Below are positions 27,497 to 36,817 of a stretch of DNA of 64,000 nucleotides, piece after piece. The DNA comes from Chitinophagaceae bacterium. GTDB taxonomy: Bacteria; Bacteroidota; Bacteroidia; Chitinophagales; Chitinophagaceae. The notes under the pieces were generated by a model. That model was given only the letters and a program-made list of their open reading frames with translations, made no database searches and was not told where the DNA came from. The position numbers and the translations under genes are program-made. Position 1 is the first letter of the stretch, and each line of letters begins with the position of its first letter. The stretch lies in NCBI GenBank assembly GCA_016720585.1, contig JADKKH010000004.1, forward strand, positions 186,001-250,000. The letters are read 5' to 3'.

Positions 27497-28696
27497 TCAG
27501 TCTTTCTTGTGTAGTTTCCAGAATGACAAAGAAGCTATAATTGATAACCCACCCACCGTCCACCACAATATATTAAAACCGGCATGTTCAGCTATTTGCG
27601 CACCACCCATAGGGCCAAGCGTTTGTGCTGCCGACCAGGCCATGGTATAGAGTGCTGCATATTGTCCCCGGTTGGAGGGTTGTGTACGTGCTATCCAGTA
27701 ACTGTTCATAAAGGGCATGGAGAGGATTTCACCGAAAGTGACCAGCACTATCATGCTGACAGCAATGGCCACGGGGGCGCCGGGAATATTCAACAGTAAA
27801 AAAGATAAACCGACCATAAAAACACCCAGGGTGATATAAATCATATGTCTTCGCTTGCCTTCAAGTTTATATATCAAAACCATTTCAACCAATACAATGA
27901 TAACGCCATTGGCAGCCATTAATATTCCGATGAATGGCTTCGAAAAATTCAGCTCTTTATTAAAATAAACAGGCAGGTTATTGAACAACTGAAAGAAGCA
28001 ACAGGCAAATAGCATTGTGATCAGGGCAAAGGACAGGTATGTTTTATCCTTGTAAGCTGATTGAATTAACGGGTCATCTATTTTTGTTTTTGCCGGGGAC
28101 TTGTAATTCACCGGTTTCAATACTGACCACATTAATAGGGCTGCCCCTATATTCGTGAAGCCATCTACCCAGAACAGCAGTTCATAGTTAATATCAGCCA
28201 GGAAACCACCCAAAGCACTCCCTATCGCCCAACCAAGGTTTATTGCCAGCCTGTTTAATGCATACGAACGGGTCCGATTTCCTTCTTTACTGTAAAAGGC
28301 AATAGCCGTGGAATTAGCCGGACGGAATGCTTCATTGACAAAACTGAGCAGGAAAGTAAACGTACAAATGAGCGGGTAGGTTTTCATTTGACCCAGCACC
28401 ATGAATAAAATACCACCAACAGTTAATGTAAATAATTGTACCGGGTAAAAACCAATCTTATCCGTAATCCGGCCACCCAGCCAGGCACCACAAAAAGCCC
28501 CGGCCCCGAATAAACCGAAAACAATACCCGCTTCACCAATGGAATAGCCCATTTCAGGGCTCGTGAGATATAAGGTCATAAACGGAACAACCATGGTGCC
28601 GCTACGATTGATCAGCATGATCAGGGACAGCAGCCAGGTTTGTTTTGATAAACCGGAATAGGCATTGCGATATGTTTTTGCTGTAGCAGTAAGCAT
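27497..28696 (-). CDS. MFS transporter
   Basis: A 399-residue inner-membrane major-facilitator permease with about twelve hydrophobic segments. The loop 2-3 motif appears as GAWLGGRITDKIGFYPV, and a second copy of the pattern in the C-terminal half is weaker. Family members are drug, sugar or metabolite exporters/importers; substrate unknown. ATG 28696 (MLTATAKTYR) is preferred to an upstream start giving 29 extra polar residues. It is transcribed away from the cytochrome gene. Confidence 0.9.
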   Translation of the reverse strand: MLTATAKTYRNAYSGLSKQTWLLSLIMLINRSGTMVVPFMTLYLTSPEMGYSIGEAGIVFGLFGAGAFCGAWLGGRITDKIGFYPVQLFTLTVGGILFMVLGQMKTYPLICTFTFLLSFVNEAFRPANSTAIAFYSKEGNRTRSYALNRLAINLGWAIGSALGGFLADINYELLFWVDGFTNIGAALLMWSVLKPVNYKSPAKTKIDDPLIQSAYKDKTYLSFALITMLFACCFFQLFNNLPVYFNKELNFSKPFIGILMAANGVIIVLVEMVLIYKLEGKRRHMIYITLGVFMVGLSFLLLNIPGAPVAIAVSMIVLVTFGEILSMPFMNSYWIARTQPSNRGQYAALYTMAWSAAQTLGPMGGAQIAEHAGFNILWWTVGGLSIIASLSFWKLHKKD

Positions 28697-28855
28697 AGAA
28701 TGATGCAAATTTACCGGAATGTAATTACAGGCCCCGTTGGATTTTAGTGACCTGTTTATATAGAGGCAACCGCAGTTACTCAAGAAACGTTCTTATGACC
28801 GGTGATTGAATTTGCTTTATTTTGGATATATTCAAACTTTAAATTTAAAACCAAC

Positions 28856-29203
28856 ATGAAAAAGATTTTAGTACTGACCTTCATCGTAGCCATTGTGTTT
28901 GCTAATTGTAATCCTTCTAAAAAAATTGCGAATGTTCCTCCTCCTAAGTTAACCTATGAAACAAATTTGCAGGCCGTGATCATGGCCAACTGTGTGCCTT
29001 GCCATATTCCGGCGAAAGGCGGCTTTAAAAAAGCGTATGATAATTTTACCAACGTAAAAACAGATATTGATGAGATGATCCGTCGTATGGAGCTGAATCC
29101 AACGGACAGAGGGTTTATGCCTTTTAAAAAGACAGCCAAACTCAGTGATAGCGTAGTGGCCGTTTTTAAACAATGGCGTGCTGACGGCTTACTGGAGAAA
29201 TAA
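28856..29203 (+). CDS. Small c-type cytochrome lipoprotein
   Basis: A 115-residue exported lipoprotein (lipobox VFANC near residue 18) with one haem attachment motif CVPCH (~residues 45-49) and a possible distal methionine in RGFMPFKK near residue 84. It fits a monohaem cytochrome c on the periplasmic face. No oxidase or dehydrogenase gene lies near, so the redox partner is unknown. Start ATG 28856 gives a clean signal sequence. A weak GC-rich hairpin with a T run (29226-29258) may terminate it. Confidence 0.82.
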   Translation: MKKILVLTFIVAIVFANCNPSKKIANVPPPKLTYETNLQAVIMANCVPCHIPAKGGFKKAYDNFTNVKTDIDEMIRRMELNPTDRGFMPFKKTAKLSDSVVAVFKQWRADGLLEK

Positions 29204-29256
29204 TTGGGAGTAATTCATTATTCGGCTGCAGTACCTTTCCGGTATTGCAGCTTTTT

Positions 29257-29715
29257 TCATTTAGCACTGGTTAGGAGGTCATACAATACTTTTGTCCATT
29301 CCATTCTCAGAATAGTATAATTATTCATTGCACCCTCCGGGGGCAGCTCTATCATCATCCGGTCTTCAAATTTAGAGACATACTGGTTTTCATTAATTTT
29401 TTTCCATCCATATTTCCCCATTTTCAGCGTTGCCTGCAGCCATTTATTGATGCAGGAATCGCAACTGGCTATCACTTTTTCGGATTTGCATTTGCCGGTT
29501 TTGTCAAACTCATAAATAAAATCAGCGGGCAAAAAATCAGTCCCCTTCACAGACATGGTTATGGTGCTGTCGGTTTCAGCAAACAGCGGGCTTATACTCC
29601 CCGGTTTGTAATTTTTCAGGTCCTTCATCACTCCATCACGACTTTGATTAATATGCTTCTGGCAAAAGGAAAGCATGGGCAATAACAAAAAACCCAGAAT
29701 AATTCGCATGCTCAT
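29257..29715 (-). CDS. Secreted protein of unknown function
   Basis: A 152-residue exported protein. Signal peptide ~1-19 from ATG 29715 (an internal ATG two codons later is equally good), followed by a cysteine pair SCDSC near residue 96 and a C-terminal MIELPPEGAMNNYTILRMEW block. No family recognised. The SCDSC pair could be a disulfide or metal site. It ends opposite the cytochrome gene. Confidence 0.6.
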   Translation of the reverse strand: MSMRIILGFLLLPMLSFCQKHINQSRDGVMKDLKNYKPGSISPLFAETDSTITMSVKGTDFLPADFIYEFDKTGKCKSEKVIASCDSCINKWLQATLKMGKYGWKKINENQYVSKFEDRMMIELPPEGAMNNYTILRMEWTKVLYDLLTSAK

Positions 29716-29826
29716 TTTGTTTAAATCAGGTGAAATACAAAAATAACCATTCCGGGCTATTATTCCCACAGGTGTGCGCCCAGACCTGCGGATCAAACTA
29801 GAATTAGTTCGGAACAACCTGGCGGC

Positions 29827-29834
29827 TATCTTTG
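29827..29834 (+). promoter_or_regulatory. Putative -7 box of the SET-domain gene
   Basis: TATCTTTG followed by CC, identical to the rpmE2 -7 box, lies 31 bases before the ATG. The -33 position is only weakly T-rich. Confidence 0.45.
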
Positions 29835-29865
29835 CCGGATTATTGAATAAAAAGAGAACCATCTT

Positions 29866-30327
29866 ATGGCATTATTGGAAAAAAAAGTTGAAGTTAAGCC
29901 GTCTTTGTTGCCTGCAGCCGGCAATGGATTATTTGCAAAAGAATTCATTTCAAAAGGAACGCGCATTGTTGAATACAAAGGGAAAATCACCAGTTGGAAG
30001 GATGTGGATGACCGGGACTGCAACAACGGGTATATCTATTATATAAAACGGGACTATGTGATTGATGCCAGCCGTCATACCGGTGCCTTAGCCCGCTATG
30101 CCAATGATGCCCGGGGTCTGCAACGGGTAAAAGGCATTACCAACAATGCCGAATATACAGAGGATGGTTTAAAAGTTTATATCGAAGCAAGAAAGGATAT
30201 TCCTGCCGGTTCGGAGATACTGGTTGAGTACGGGAAGGAATATTGGGAAGTGATACGACACAATTTGAAAATTGATCTTCAAAGAAGCCAGCAAAGGGAA
30301 CGAAAAAGGAAGAACCCGGTAGAGTAA
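29866..30327 (+). CDS. SET domain protein (lysine methyltransferase-like)
   Basis: A 153-residue protein that is almost entirely a SET domain. AAGNGLFAKEFISKGTRI is the N-terminal SET motif, GYIYYIKRDYVIDAS the core strand, RYANDARG stands at the RFxNHxC position, and GSEILVEYGKEYW is the C-terminal GEELxxxY motif. Bacterial members may methylate ribosomal or histone-like proteins with S-adenosylmethionine; the target here is unknown. The NHxC motif is replaced by NDA, as in several bacterial SET proteins, so activity is uncertain. The tail is strongly basic (RERKRKN). Confidence 0.85.
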   Translation: MALLEKKVEVKPSLLPAAGNGLFAKEFISKGTRIVEYKGKITSWKDVDDRDCNNGYIYYIKRDYVIDASRHTGALARYANDARGLQRVKGITNNAEYTEDGLKVYIEARKDIPAGSEILVEYGKEYWEVIRHNLKIDLQRSQQRERKRKNPVE

Positions 30328-30386
30328 TGTCTGAAGTTGAATAAATCATTCCCCACTCTGGGTTAAAGATACTTTCCCGGTTCCTT

Positions 30387-31232
30387 TTATTTTTCAGCAC
30401 CAATAACCAGTGCACTGGCATCAATGGCTATATCACCCTGGGGATATTTTTGACTGACCAGTTCAAAAACTTCGTTCTTTATTTTTTGTCGCAGGTTATC
30501 GTCTGCTTTACTTAGTGCAGCAACAATCGGGGCACCTATTTCTGTCATCATATTCCAATACCGGTCGATCGTCCCGCTTCTTAACTGAGTCGGGACTTCT
30601 TTTTCCGTAATATTTTTGAATCCTGCCTTTTCAAAGATCTCTTTCATCAGACCGGGTTTGCAGCAACGGAACATGCCGGGTGCGCCGGGAGGAGGGGGAG
30701 GCAGTTCCATATTCCGGTTTATGGTTCCCATGGTAGCGGTGACCCAAAAGTTTTTCTCAGGGATATTCCAGACAGAAGTGGCGATCCTGCCACCGGGTTT
30801 TAGTACCCTGCGCATTTCATTCGCAGCTAATTGCATATCGGGGAAAAACATAAATCCGAAGCGACAGCTGATGGCATCAAAACTGTTGTCAGGAAACGGC
30901 AATTCACATACATCGCAGGTTTTTGTTTCGATATTATGGATGCCCCTTGTTGCCGCATGCTCCCGGGCAATGGCCAGCATATCTTCCGCAATGTCTGTGA
31001 TCACAACTTTGCCTCCCTCCAGCATGGAGGCAATGGTCAGACCGGGTTCACCGGTACCGGCAGCTATATCGAGGATCAACTGGTTTCCGGTTGGTTTAAT
31101 GGAATCAATGATTTCCAGACCCATGGGTTTTAAAAAATCCATGGTCAATTCATCCCATTTTTTCCAACCAGCAGAAAATTTATTCCAGGATTGTTTTTGC
31201 TGATCCCTGATGTCTTCTAATTGCTGTTGCAT
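30387..31232 (-). CDS. Class I SAM-dependent methyltransferase (UbiE/type 11)
   Basis: A 281-residue cytosolic methyltransferase. The SAM-binding loop is LDIAAGTGEPGL (~residue 54), the acidic ribose contact is in ITDIAEDML, and motif post-I is DVCELPFPDNSFDAI. PPPPPGAPGMF in the middle is a proline-rich insertion. The substrate (quinone, small molecule or lipid) cannot be told. It is a single gene. Confidence 0.88.
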   Translation of the reverse strand: MQQQLEDIRDQQKQSWNKFSAGWKKWDELTMDFLKPMGLEIIDSIKPTGNQLILDIAAGTGEPGLTIASMLEGGKVVITDIAEDMLAIAREHAATRGIHNIETKTCDVCELPFPDNSFDAISCRFGFMFFPDMQLAANEMRRVLKPGGRIATSVWNIPEKNFWVTATMGTINRNMELPPPPPGAPGMFRCCKPGLMKEIFEKAGFKNITEKEVPTQLRSGTIDRYWNMMTEIGAPIVAALSKADDNLRQKIKNEVFELVSQKYPQGDIAIDASALVIGAEK

Positions 31233-31341
31233 GTCTATAAAGTTTAGTATGAGAAAGGTACTGACTTTATTTAAATATTGTCACCAACGTAAGAACGAAC
31301 CGAAAACAGGATTCTTTGGTTGGGTAGCAACATAAGGGTTT

Positions 31342-31977
31342 TTAAACAAGGCTCTTCACCAGGCACTGTCTTCCATTGATCAGTTCACCGGAAAACCCCA
31401 TAACAGTTAAGAACTTTTTATGTCTAAGGTTGGCAACAGATGTGTAATATATTTTTCTTACGCCTTTTGAAAGGAGGTATTGCTTCTCTTTATCAAATAT
31501 GAAACGACCCACTTTGTAATCCCGGTATTTGGTAACGGTATAATTGATCAGTACTTCAGCCTGCCCGTCCTCATCCACCCTGGCACTGAAAATATTGGCA
31601 ATTACCAGGTCCCTTAACACAACAAAATTCAGTTTACCTTCCAGTTGTTCTCTTGTGAAAACGGGGAAATGCGCGGCAATATCAGTTTTGTAAAATGATA
31701 AGAACCTGTCCACCAGGATTCCGCCCGAACTGAATTCGAGTAATTCAAAATGTTCTTTCCGGTTGTAAATTTTATAGAGGTAAAAAAGATTTATAATAAG
31801 CAGGATACAGTTGGTAAGAATAACCGGAACAGCACCCAGTACAACACCATAAAAAATAAAAGCAATATTTCCCCCGGTATTAAGCCACCTGAATTTAAGG
31901 TCGTTGCTGACCAACAGCCCGATGGCGAGTAATAATGAGGCCAGGTAACCGAAATAGGGCGCTAACTGTTGAAGCAT
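31342..31977 (-). CDS. Membrane protein: YgjV-like N-terminus with GNAT-like C-terminus
   Basis: A 211-residue protein. Three hydrophobic helices (~1-75: YLASLLLAIGLLVSN, NIAFIFYGVVLGAVPVIL, CILLIINLFYLYKI) match the YgjV/Imp family. The cytoplasmic part (~85-211) resembles an acetyltransferase fold: a long alpha/beta run, then KEKQYLLSKGVRKIYY, VANLRHKKFLTVMGF, i.e. the helix, N-x and final GF typical of GNAT motif B. I infer a membrane-tethered acyltransferase; substrate unknown. Confidence 0.65.
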   Translation of the reverse strand: MLQQLAPYFGYLASLLLAIGLLVSNDLKFRWLNTGGNIAFIFYGVVLGAVPVILTNCILLIINLFYLYKIYNRKEHFELLEFSSGGILVDRFLSFYKTDIAAHFPVFTREQLEGKLNFVVLRDLVIANIFSARVDEDGQAEVLINYTVTKYRDYKVGRFIFDKEKQYLLSKGVRKIYYTSVANLRHKKFLTVMGFSGELINGRQCLVKSLV

Positions 31978-32029
31978 AATGCAATGTTACCAAGAGTATG
32001 GCTAAGTAAAAAGAAAGTTAACCAGCCGT

Positions 32030-32482
32030 TTAATCCCACACATATTTCCAGCTTCCGTCTTTTTGTTTTTTCCAAACTGTATGAAAAACACCTTTGGCCT
32101 CCTCAATGGTACCACTGCTGTCTTTCGACTGCCAGGTATATTTGCCATACGTATAACCCATATCACCAGATGAAGACGCATCAATAAAGTCCGGTGACCA
32201 TTTTACGGTGGCAGTTTTAAAGTATTCGGCCGAAAAAAAGATTTTGATATTTTCTTTTCCCTGGACCAGGGAATCATTTTTTCGTTTGATGACAGCATTC
32301 GAATCGGCAAAATGCCAGAAGGCCTCCGCGAGTCCTTTCTCAGCAGCCATTTTTTCAAAATCCTTTTCTGTCCGTGCAATTTCCTGTTTGGCTTTTTCGG
32401 TCTGATCAGCTGCATCCGGTTTGCAGGAATACAATAGCATACAACAGGATATGCTTGCCAGAAATAAATTACCCAATTTCAT
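32030..32482 (-). CDS. DUF4440/SnoaL-like lipoprotein
   Basis: A 150-residue exported lipoprotein with lipobox LLYSC at residue ~20. The mature part is an NTF2-like fold: EIARTEKDFEKMAAEKGLAEAF helix, DSLVQGKENIKIFF, then strands ending DGSWKYVWD, which is the typical DUF4440 C-terminus. The ligand is unknown. It is a second, clearer example of the fold also seen at 27009-27443. Confidence 0.82.
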   Translation of the reverse strand: MKLGNLFLASISCCMLLYSCKPDAADQTEKAKQEIARTEKDFEKMAAEKGLAEAFWHFADSNAVIKRKNDSLVQGKENIKIFFSAEYFKTATVKWSPDFIDASSSGDMGYTYGKYTWQSKDSSGTIEEAKGVFHTVWKKQKDGSWKYVWD

Positions 32483-32588
32483 AATCGTTTTATTTAGTTA
32501 ATGAAAGTAACTGAAAAAAGCGGTGTATAAACCTTACATTATTAAAAGTAAAGAAATAATTAACTGTATAATCGGTTTCAATTACCGC

Positions 32589-33101
32589 TTACATTTTCTT
32601 TTCCAAAATCACAAACTCCAGTGGTTCTGTTGGGATGCCAAACCGGTCATCGTCAGGAAATGGTTTTGTTTCGCCTGTATTCCGAAAACCATGTCTTTCG
32701 TACCATGCAATCAATTCATGACGAACTGAGATTACACTCATAAATATAAAGGAGCAATCAGTATCTTTTGCATATTGTTCTGCCGCTGATAATAATTGAC
32801 GGCCAACGCCACCAGCTTGTTGTAAAGGGGATACAGACAACAAACCCAGGTATAATCCCCGTTCTTGTTTTTCCAGGTATACAGAACCGGTAATGATTCC
32901 ATCGTTTGTTGTGTATTTCAGTATAACGGCTTGCGGATTATTGATAAGGCCTGTAAGCGTGGAGATATCCGTACGAAGTTCTCCTTTCAGCAGACCGGCT
33001 TCTGTTGTCCATCCTTTTTTAGAGCCTTCTCCACGATAAGCACTATTGATCAATGCAACTAATAATGGCAGGTCATTTGTCGTAGCTCTGGTAACAGGCA
33101 T
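32589..33101 (-). CDS. GNAT family N-acetyltransferase
   Basis: A 170-residue cytosolic acetyl-CoA-dependent acyltransferase. The acetyl-CoA loop is QQAGGVGRQLL (Q/R-x-x-G-x-G/A) after the LGLLSVSP strand, and the C-terminal YERHGFRNTGE closes the fold. ATG 33101 (MPVTRATTND) is preferred to a TTG five codons upstream. Substrate is unknown. Confidence 0.88.
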   Translation of the reverse strand: MPVTRATTNDLPLLVALINSAYRGEGSKKGWTTEAGLLKGELRTDISTLTGLINNPQAVILKYTTNDGIITGSVYLEKQERGLYLGLLSVSPLQQAGGVGRQLLSAAEQYAKDTDCSFIFMSVISVRHELIAWYERHGFRNTGETKPFPDDDRFGIPTEPLEFVILEKKM

Positions 33102-33190
33102 GTGATGAAGATACAAAATCCGGAATTGTTATCACCCGGGAAACCTTTGACAAATGAAACATTACTAACTTTATCGCTTATGTTACTTTC

Positions 33191-33853
33191 ATGATAAGGA
33201 TCAATATGATATTACTGTTCTCTGACCTCTTATCAATCTTTGATGTAGAATCACTTATCCGGAATGGGGGATTATTAATTCTGTTTCTAGTAGTTTATGG
33301 CAGTACCGGATTATTCTTTTGCTTCTTTCTGCCCACCGGGGCCTTTTTATTTACCGGGGGAATATTTGCTGCAACCGGTGGTTTGAATTATGATATTTTC
33401 ACTATTTGCAGTGTGCTGATACTGGCCTCCGTTTTGGGAAACGTAACGGGTTATTGGTTGGGGTGGAAAACGGGCCCTTTATTATACAAAAAAGAGGATT
33501 CGAGGTTTTTTAAGAAACAGCATCTTGTCACAGCGGATTCATTTTATAAAAAATTTGACTGGCTGGCGATACCCCTGGCGTTTTATCTGCCCATTATCCG
33601 AACATTTTCACCGGTTGTATCCGGAATGATCCCGATGAAATTCCGTCGGTTTATTTTGCTGACCATTGCCGGCTCCGTGATCTGGATTTTGAGTTTTGTC
33701 TTAGCAGGTTACTTTATTGGAAGAAGCCCCTTGCTGAAATCGTCGGTCAAATATATTGTTATAGCCTTTATTCTGGTAGTAACGGTTCCACTGGTAATGA
33801 CTACAATCAAAGAAATAAAAAAGTCACGTAAAGCGGTTGTCAGCAAAAAATAG
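33191..33853 (+). CDS. DedA/SNARE-associated family membrane protein
   Basis: A 220-residue inner-membrane protein of the DedA group, now known to translocate phospholipids or undecaprenyl phosphate. The re-entrant loop region FFLPTGAFLFTGG, the GNVTGYWLGWKTG motif and the conserved FYLPIIRTFSPVVSGM with its catalytic-type arginine are all present. Four to five hydrophobic segments follow. It is a single gene. Confidence 0.93.
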   Translation: MIRINMILLFSDLLSIFDVESLIRNGGLLILFLVVYGSTGLFFCFFLPTGAFLFTGGIFAATGGLNYDIFTICSVLILASVLGNVTGYWLGWKTGPLLYKKEDSRFFKKQHLVTADSFYKKFDWLAIPLAFYLPIIRTFSPVVSGMIPMKFRRFILLTIAGSVIWILSFVLAGYFIGRSPLLKSSVKYIVIAFILVVTVPLVMTTIKEIKKSRKAVVSKK

Positions 33854-33964
33854 GTTGTCCTATTGTCTTTATACAGAATAAAGATAGCTACCTGTACATC
33901 AACTGGACAGGGATTCAGATGTTGACAGGTCTCTGAAAATGAACAGTTCTGATAAGGGAATAAA

Positions 33965-34588
33965 TTAACTATTCAAATGATCCAGGTTTTTCAGAAGATT
34001 CTCATCCGGCCGGCCTGCAAATGGTGGATAATCACGGTACAGCCAGCCTAAAAAAAGATTAAGCCTGACTCCCCAACGAATGGTTCCAACATTGAACTTA
34101 TGCCAGTTCTCAGGGTATTTACCGGTAAACAGAACAACAAAAAAAGCAAGGAATAGCAAAACAGCAGTAGCAATATACCGGACATATAAAGCCAGGATAT
34201 GCGGAATACCGGCATAGAATATTCCAAAAAATGTACGCAATAATAATTCTCCGCGGCTGATCTGCCAGAATTGCAGATCAAAGGCGGTTTTATCATCGGT
34301 ACCATTCAAACCAAACGCAGGATATCCATCGGCCAGGTTATACAAACGGGAACCTACCCGTAAACCCCAGCGTTGCATTTGTACGACCCATTCATAATAC
34401 CACCTGGGTGTAACACCGGTAAAGAGGATAATAAAAAAAGTGGCAATGCTCATGAACCAGAGTACAAAGGCACATAACATTAATAGCAGTCCATGAGGAA
34501 TGGCAATATATATCCATCCGAAAATAGTACGGAGTAATAATTCACCCCGTGAATATTCGGGTTGGTGGGGAACTTCAAATGTTAGCAT
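33965..34588 (-). CDS. DUF4389 membrane protein with internal duplication
   Basis: A 207-residue inner-membrane protein made of two similar halves: SRGELLLRTIFGWIYIAIPH and SRGELLLRTFFGIFYAGIPH each start a pair of hydrophobic helices ending in LFTG-x-x-P-x-W. This internal repeat is typical of DUF4389. Function is unknown. Confidence 0.85.
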   Translation of the reverse strand: MLTFEVPHQPEYSRGELLLRTIFGWIYIAIPHGLLLMLCAFVLWFMSIATFFIILFTGVTPRWYYEWVVQMQRWGLRVGSRLYNLADGYPAFGLNGTDDKTAFDLQFWQISRGELLLRTFFGIFYAGIPHILALYVRYIATAVLLFLAFFVVLFTGKYPENWHKFNVGTIRWGVRLNLFLGWLYRDYPPFAGRPDENLLKNLDHLNS

Positions 34589-35023
34589 GGTGCAGTGGTT
34601 TATTGTGAGATACTAAAGTTAGTAAAGTTGTTGATTATCTTTTCGAAAAATTTTTGTAGAAGGCTGGATTTGAATTATTGCAGAAGACTTTTGATATTAA
34701 CTGAATTACACGCACCGGGCCAAAATAACAAAACCAAAAAAATGGAAATTAATTTCCGGCATGAAGAAAAATGGGGAATATAGGGTCAGCTAACAATTAC
34801 ATGGAATCAACTTCGGTTTTGCAGTATCGGAAAACCAGATCCGGTAAATATAAATTCAAAGGATTTTAAAAGCTTTCGGTAGTCTGTATTTCAACTTGAA
34901 AGCCTTGTATAAGCCCCAAAGCCAGTTTATGTATTCATTCTATGAGTAAACCCCCTAAACAATCCCTCAAAAACCACCTAAATCGCTTACCTTTGCCGCT
35001 CTTGAAAAAGAGGCATTAAGCAC
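34589..35023 (+). other. Intergenic region before lepA
   Basis: I see no gene or RNA here. A TACCTTTG box at 34988-34995 lies 28 bases before lepA and fits the -7 consensus, but has no convincing -33 partner. Confidence 0.4.
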
Positions 35024-36817
35024 ATGAAGAATATCCGGAATTTTTGCATTATAGCACATATTGACCACGGTAAATCAACCCTCGCTGACCGGTTGCTTCA
35101 AAGTACGGGCACCATAAGTGACCGGGATATGATGGACCAGGTTTTGGATGATATGGACCTGGAACGTGAAAAAGGTATTACCATAAAGAGCCATGCCATC
35201 CAGATAAACTATCAGCATACGGACGGGCAAGAATACATTCTGAACCTGATTGATACGCCCGGTCATGTGGACTTTAGTTATGAAGTTAGCCGTGCACTGG
35301 CTGCCTGCGAAGGTTGTCTGTTGCTGGTGGATGCGACACAGGGCATACAGGCACAAACGATTTCTAATTTGTACCTGGCAATTGATAATGACCTGGAAAT
35401 AATTCCCGTTATCAATAAGATTGATATGGATGGGGCCATGATAGAGGAAGTGGAAGACCAGATCATTGAACTGATCGGTTGTAAAAAAGAAGATATACTC
35501 CATGCCAGTGGCCGCACGGGTGTGGGTGTGGATGGAATACTCGATGCCATAGTAAAAAGAATTCCGGCGCCGGTAGGCAAACCTGATGCGCCCTTGCAGG
35601 CCCTGATATTTGACAGTATGTTCAACTCCTTCCGGGGAATTATTGTTTATTTCCGTGTACGAAATGGATCTATAAAAAAGGGAGATAAAGTAAAATTTGT
35701 TTCCACCGACCAGGAATATATTGCTGATGAAGTGGGCATCCTCAAGTTGAAGATGTCGGAAAAGAAAGAAGTGTTGTGTGGAGATGTGGGTTACCTGATC
35801 ACCGGCATCAAGAATGCGAAGGAGGTGAAAGTGGGGGATACGATCACACTGGCGGATAATCCAACCCAGGAAATCATCAAAGGTTTCCAGGAAGTAAAGC
35901 CAATGGTATTTGCGGGTATCTTTCCGGTCAATACAGACGATTTTGCAGAGTTGCGGGATTGTATGGATAAACTCCAATTGAATGATGCCTCTCTGACCTA
36001 TGAGTTAGAAACATCCCAGGCACTTGGGTTTGGTTTCCGGTGCGGATTCCTGGGATTGCTGCATATGGAAATCATCCAGGAACGATTGGAGAGAGAGTTT
36101 AACCAGACGGTTATTACGACCGTTCCCAATGTTAGCTTTATTGCTTATACGACGAAAGGTGAAAAAATAATTGTCAATAATCCAACTGAATTTCCGGATC
36201 CGGTAAGGACGGATCATATTGATGAACCATTTATCAAAGCGCAGATCATCACCAAACCGGAGTATATCGGCAACATTATGACCCTTTGTTTGGGCAAGCG
36301 GGGTATTTTGATGAACCAGAGTTACCTGACCACTAACCGGGTGGAACTATTATTTGAAATGCCATTGACCGAGATCGTTTTTGATTTCTATGATAAATTA
36401 AAAAGCCAGACCCGGGGCTATGCGTCGTTTGACTATCATCCCATCGGTTTCCGGGAAGCCGATATTGTAAAAATGGATATCCTGCTGAATGGCGACAAGG
36501 TGGATGCGTTGAGTGCATTGATACACCGTGGCAAAGGGCAGGAGTTTGGAAGAAAGCTTTGTGAAAAATTAAAGGAACTGGTTCCCCGCCAGCAATTCCA
36601 GATTGCGATACAGGCCGCTATCGGGGCAAAGGTATTGGCCCGGGAAACTATTTCGGCGATGCGGAAGGATGTAACAGCCAAATGTTATGGAGGTGATATC
36701 AGTCGTAAGCGTAAATTGCTGGAGAAGCAGAAAGAAGGGAAAAAGCGGATGCGGCAGATCGGGAATGTAGAGATCCCGCAAGAAGCGTTTTTAGCTGTGT
36801 TGAAGTTGGATGATTAA
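35024..36817 (+). CDS. lepA: Translation elongation factor 4 (LepA)
   Basis: A 597-residue GTPase that back-translocates stalled ribosomes. G1 AHIDHGKSTLADRLL, G2/G3 EKGITIKSHA and DTPGHVDFSYEVSR, G4 NKIDMDGA; then EF-Tu-like domain II, domains III and V and the LepA-specific C-terminus (GKGQEFGRKLCEKL, KDVTAKCYGGDISRKRKLL). Full length. It ends overlapping a convergent glycosyltransferase by 4 bases. Confidence 0.98.
   Translation: MKNIRNFCIIAHIDHGKSTLADRLLQSTGTISDRDMMDQVLDDMDLEREKGITIKSHAIQINYQHTDGQEYILNLIDTPGHVDFSYEVSRALAACEGCLLLVDATQGIQAQTISNLYLAIDNDLEIIPVINKIDMDGAMIEEVEDQIIELIGCKKEDILHASGRTGVGVDGILDAIVKRIPAPVGKPDAPLQALIFDSMFNSFRGIIVYFRVRNGSIKKGDKVKFVSTDQEYIADEVGILKLKMSEKKEVLCGDVGYLITGIKNAKEVKVGDTITLADNPTQEIIKGFQEVKPMVFAGIFPVNTDDFAELRDCMDKLQLNDASLTYELETSQALGFGFRCGFLGLLHMEIIQERLEREFNQTVITTVPNVSFIAYTTKGEKIIVNNPTEFPDPVRTDHIDEPFIKAQIITKPEYIGNIMTLCLGKRGILMNQSYLTTNRVELLFEMPLTEIVFDFYDKLKSQTRGYASFDYHPIGFREADIVKMDILLNGDKVDALSALIHRGKGQEFGRKLCEKLKELVPRQQFQIAIQAAIGAKVLARETISAMRKDVTAKCYGGDISRKRKLLEKQKEGKKRMRQIGNVEIPQEAFLAVLKLDD

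Noticed and set aside
35075..35977. 300-codon open frame on the minus strand opposite lepA
   Set aside because: It is antisense to a strongly conserved GTPase and its translation is compositionally odd (rich in Ile, His, Phe) with no family features.
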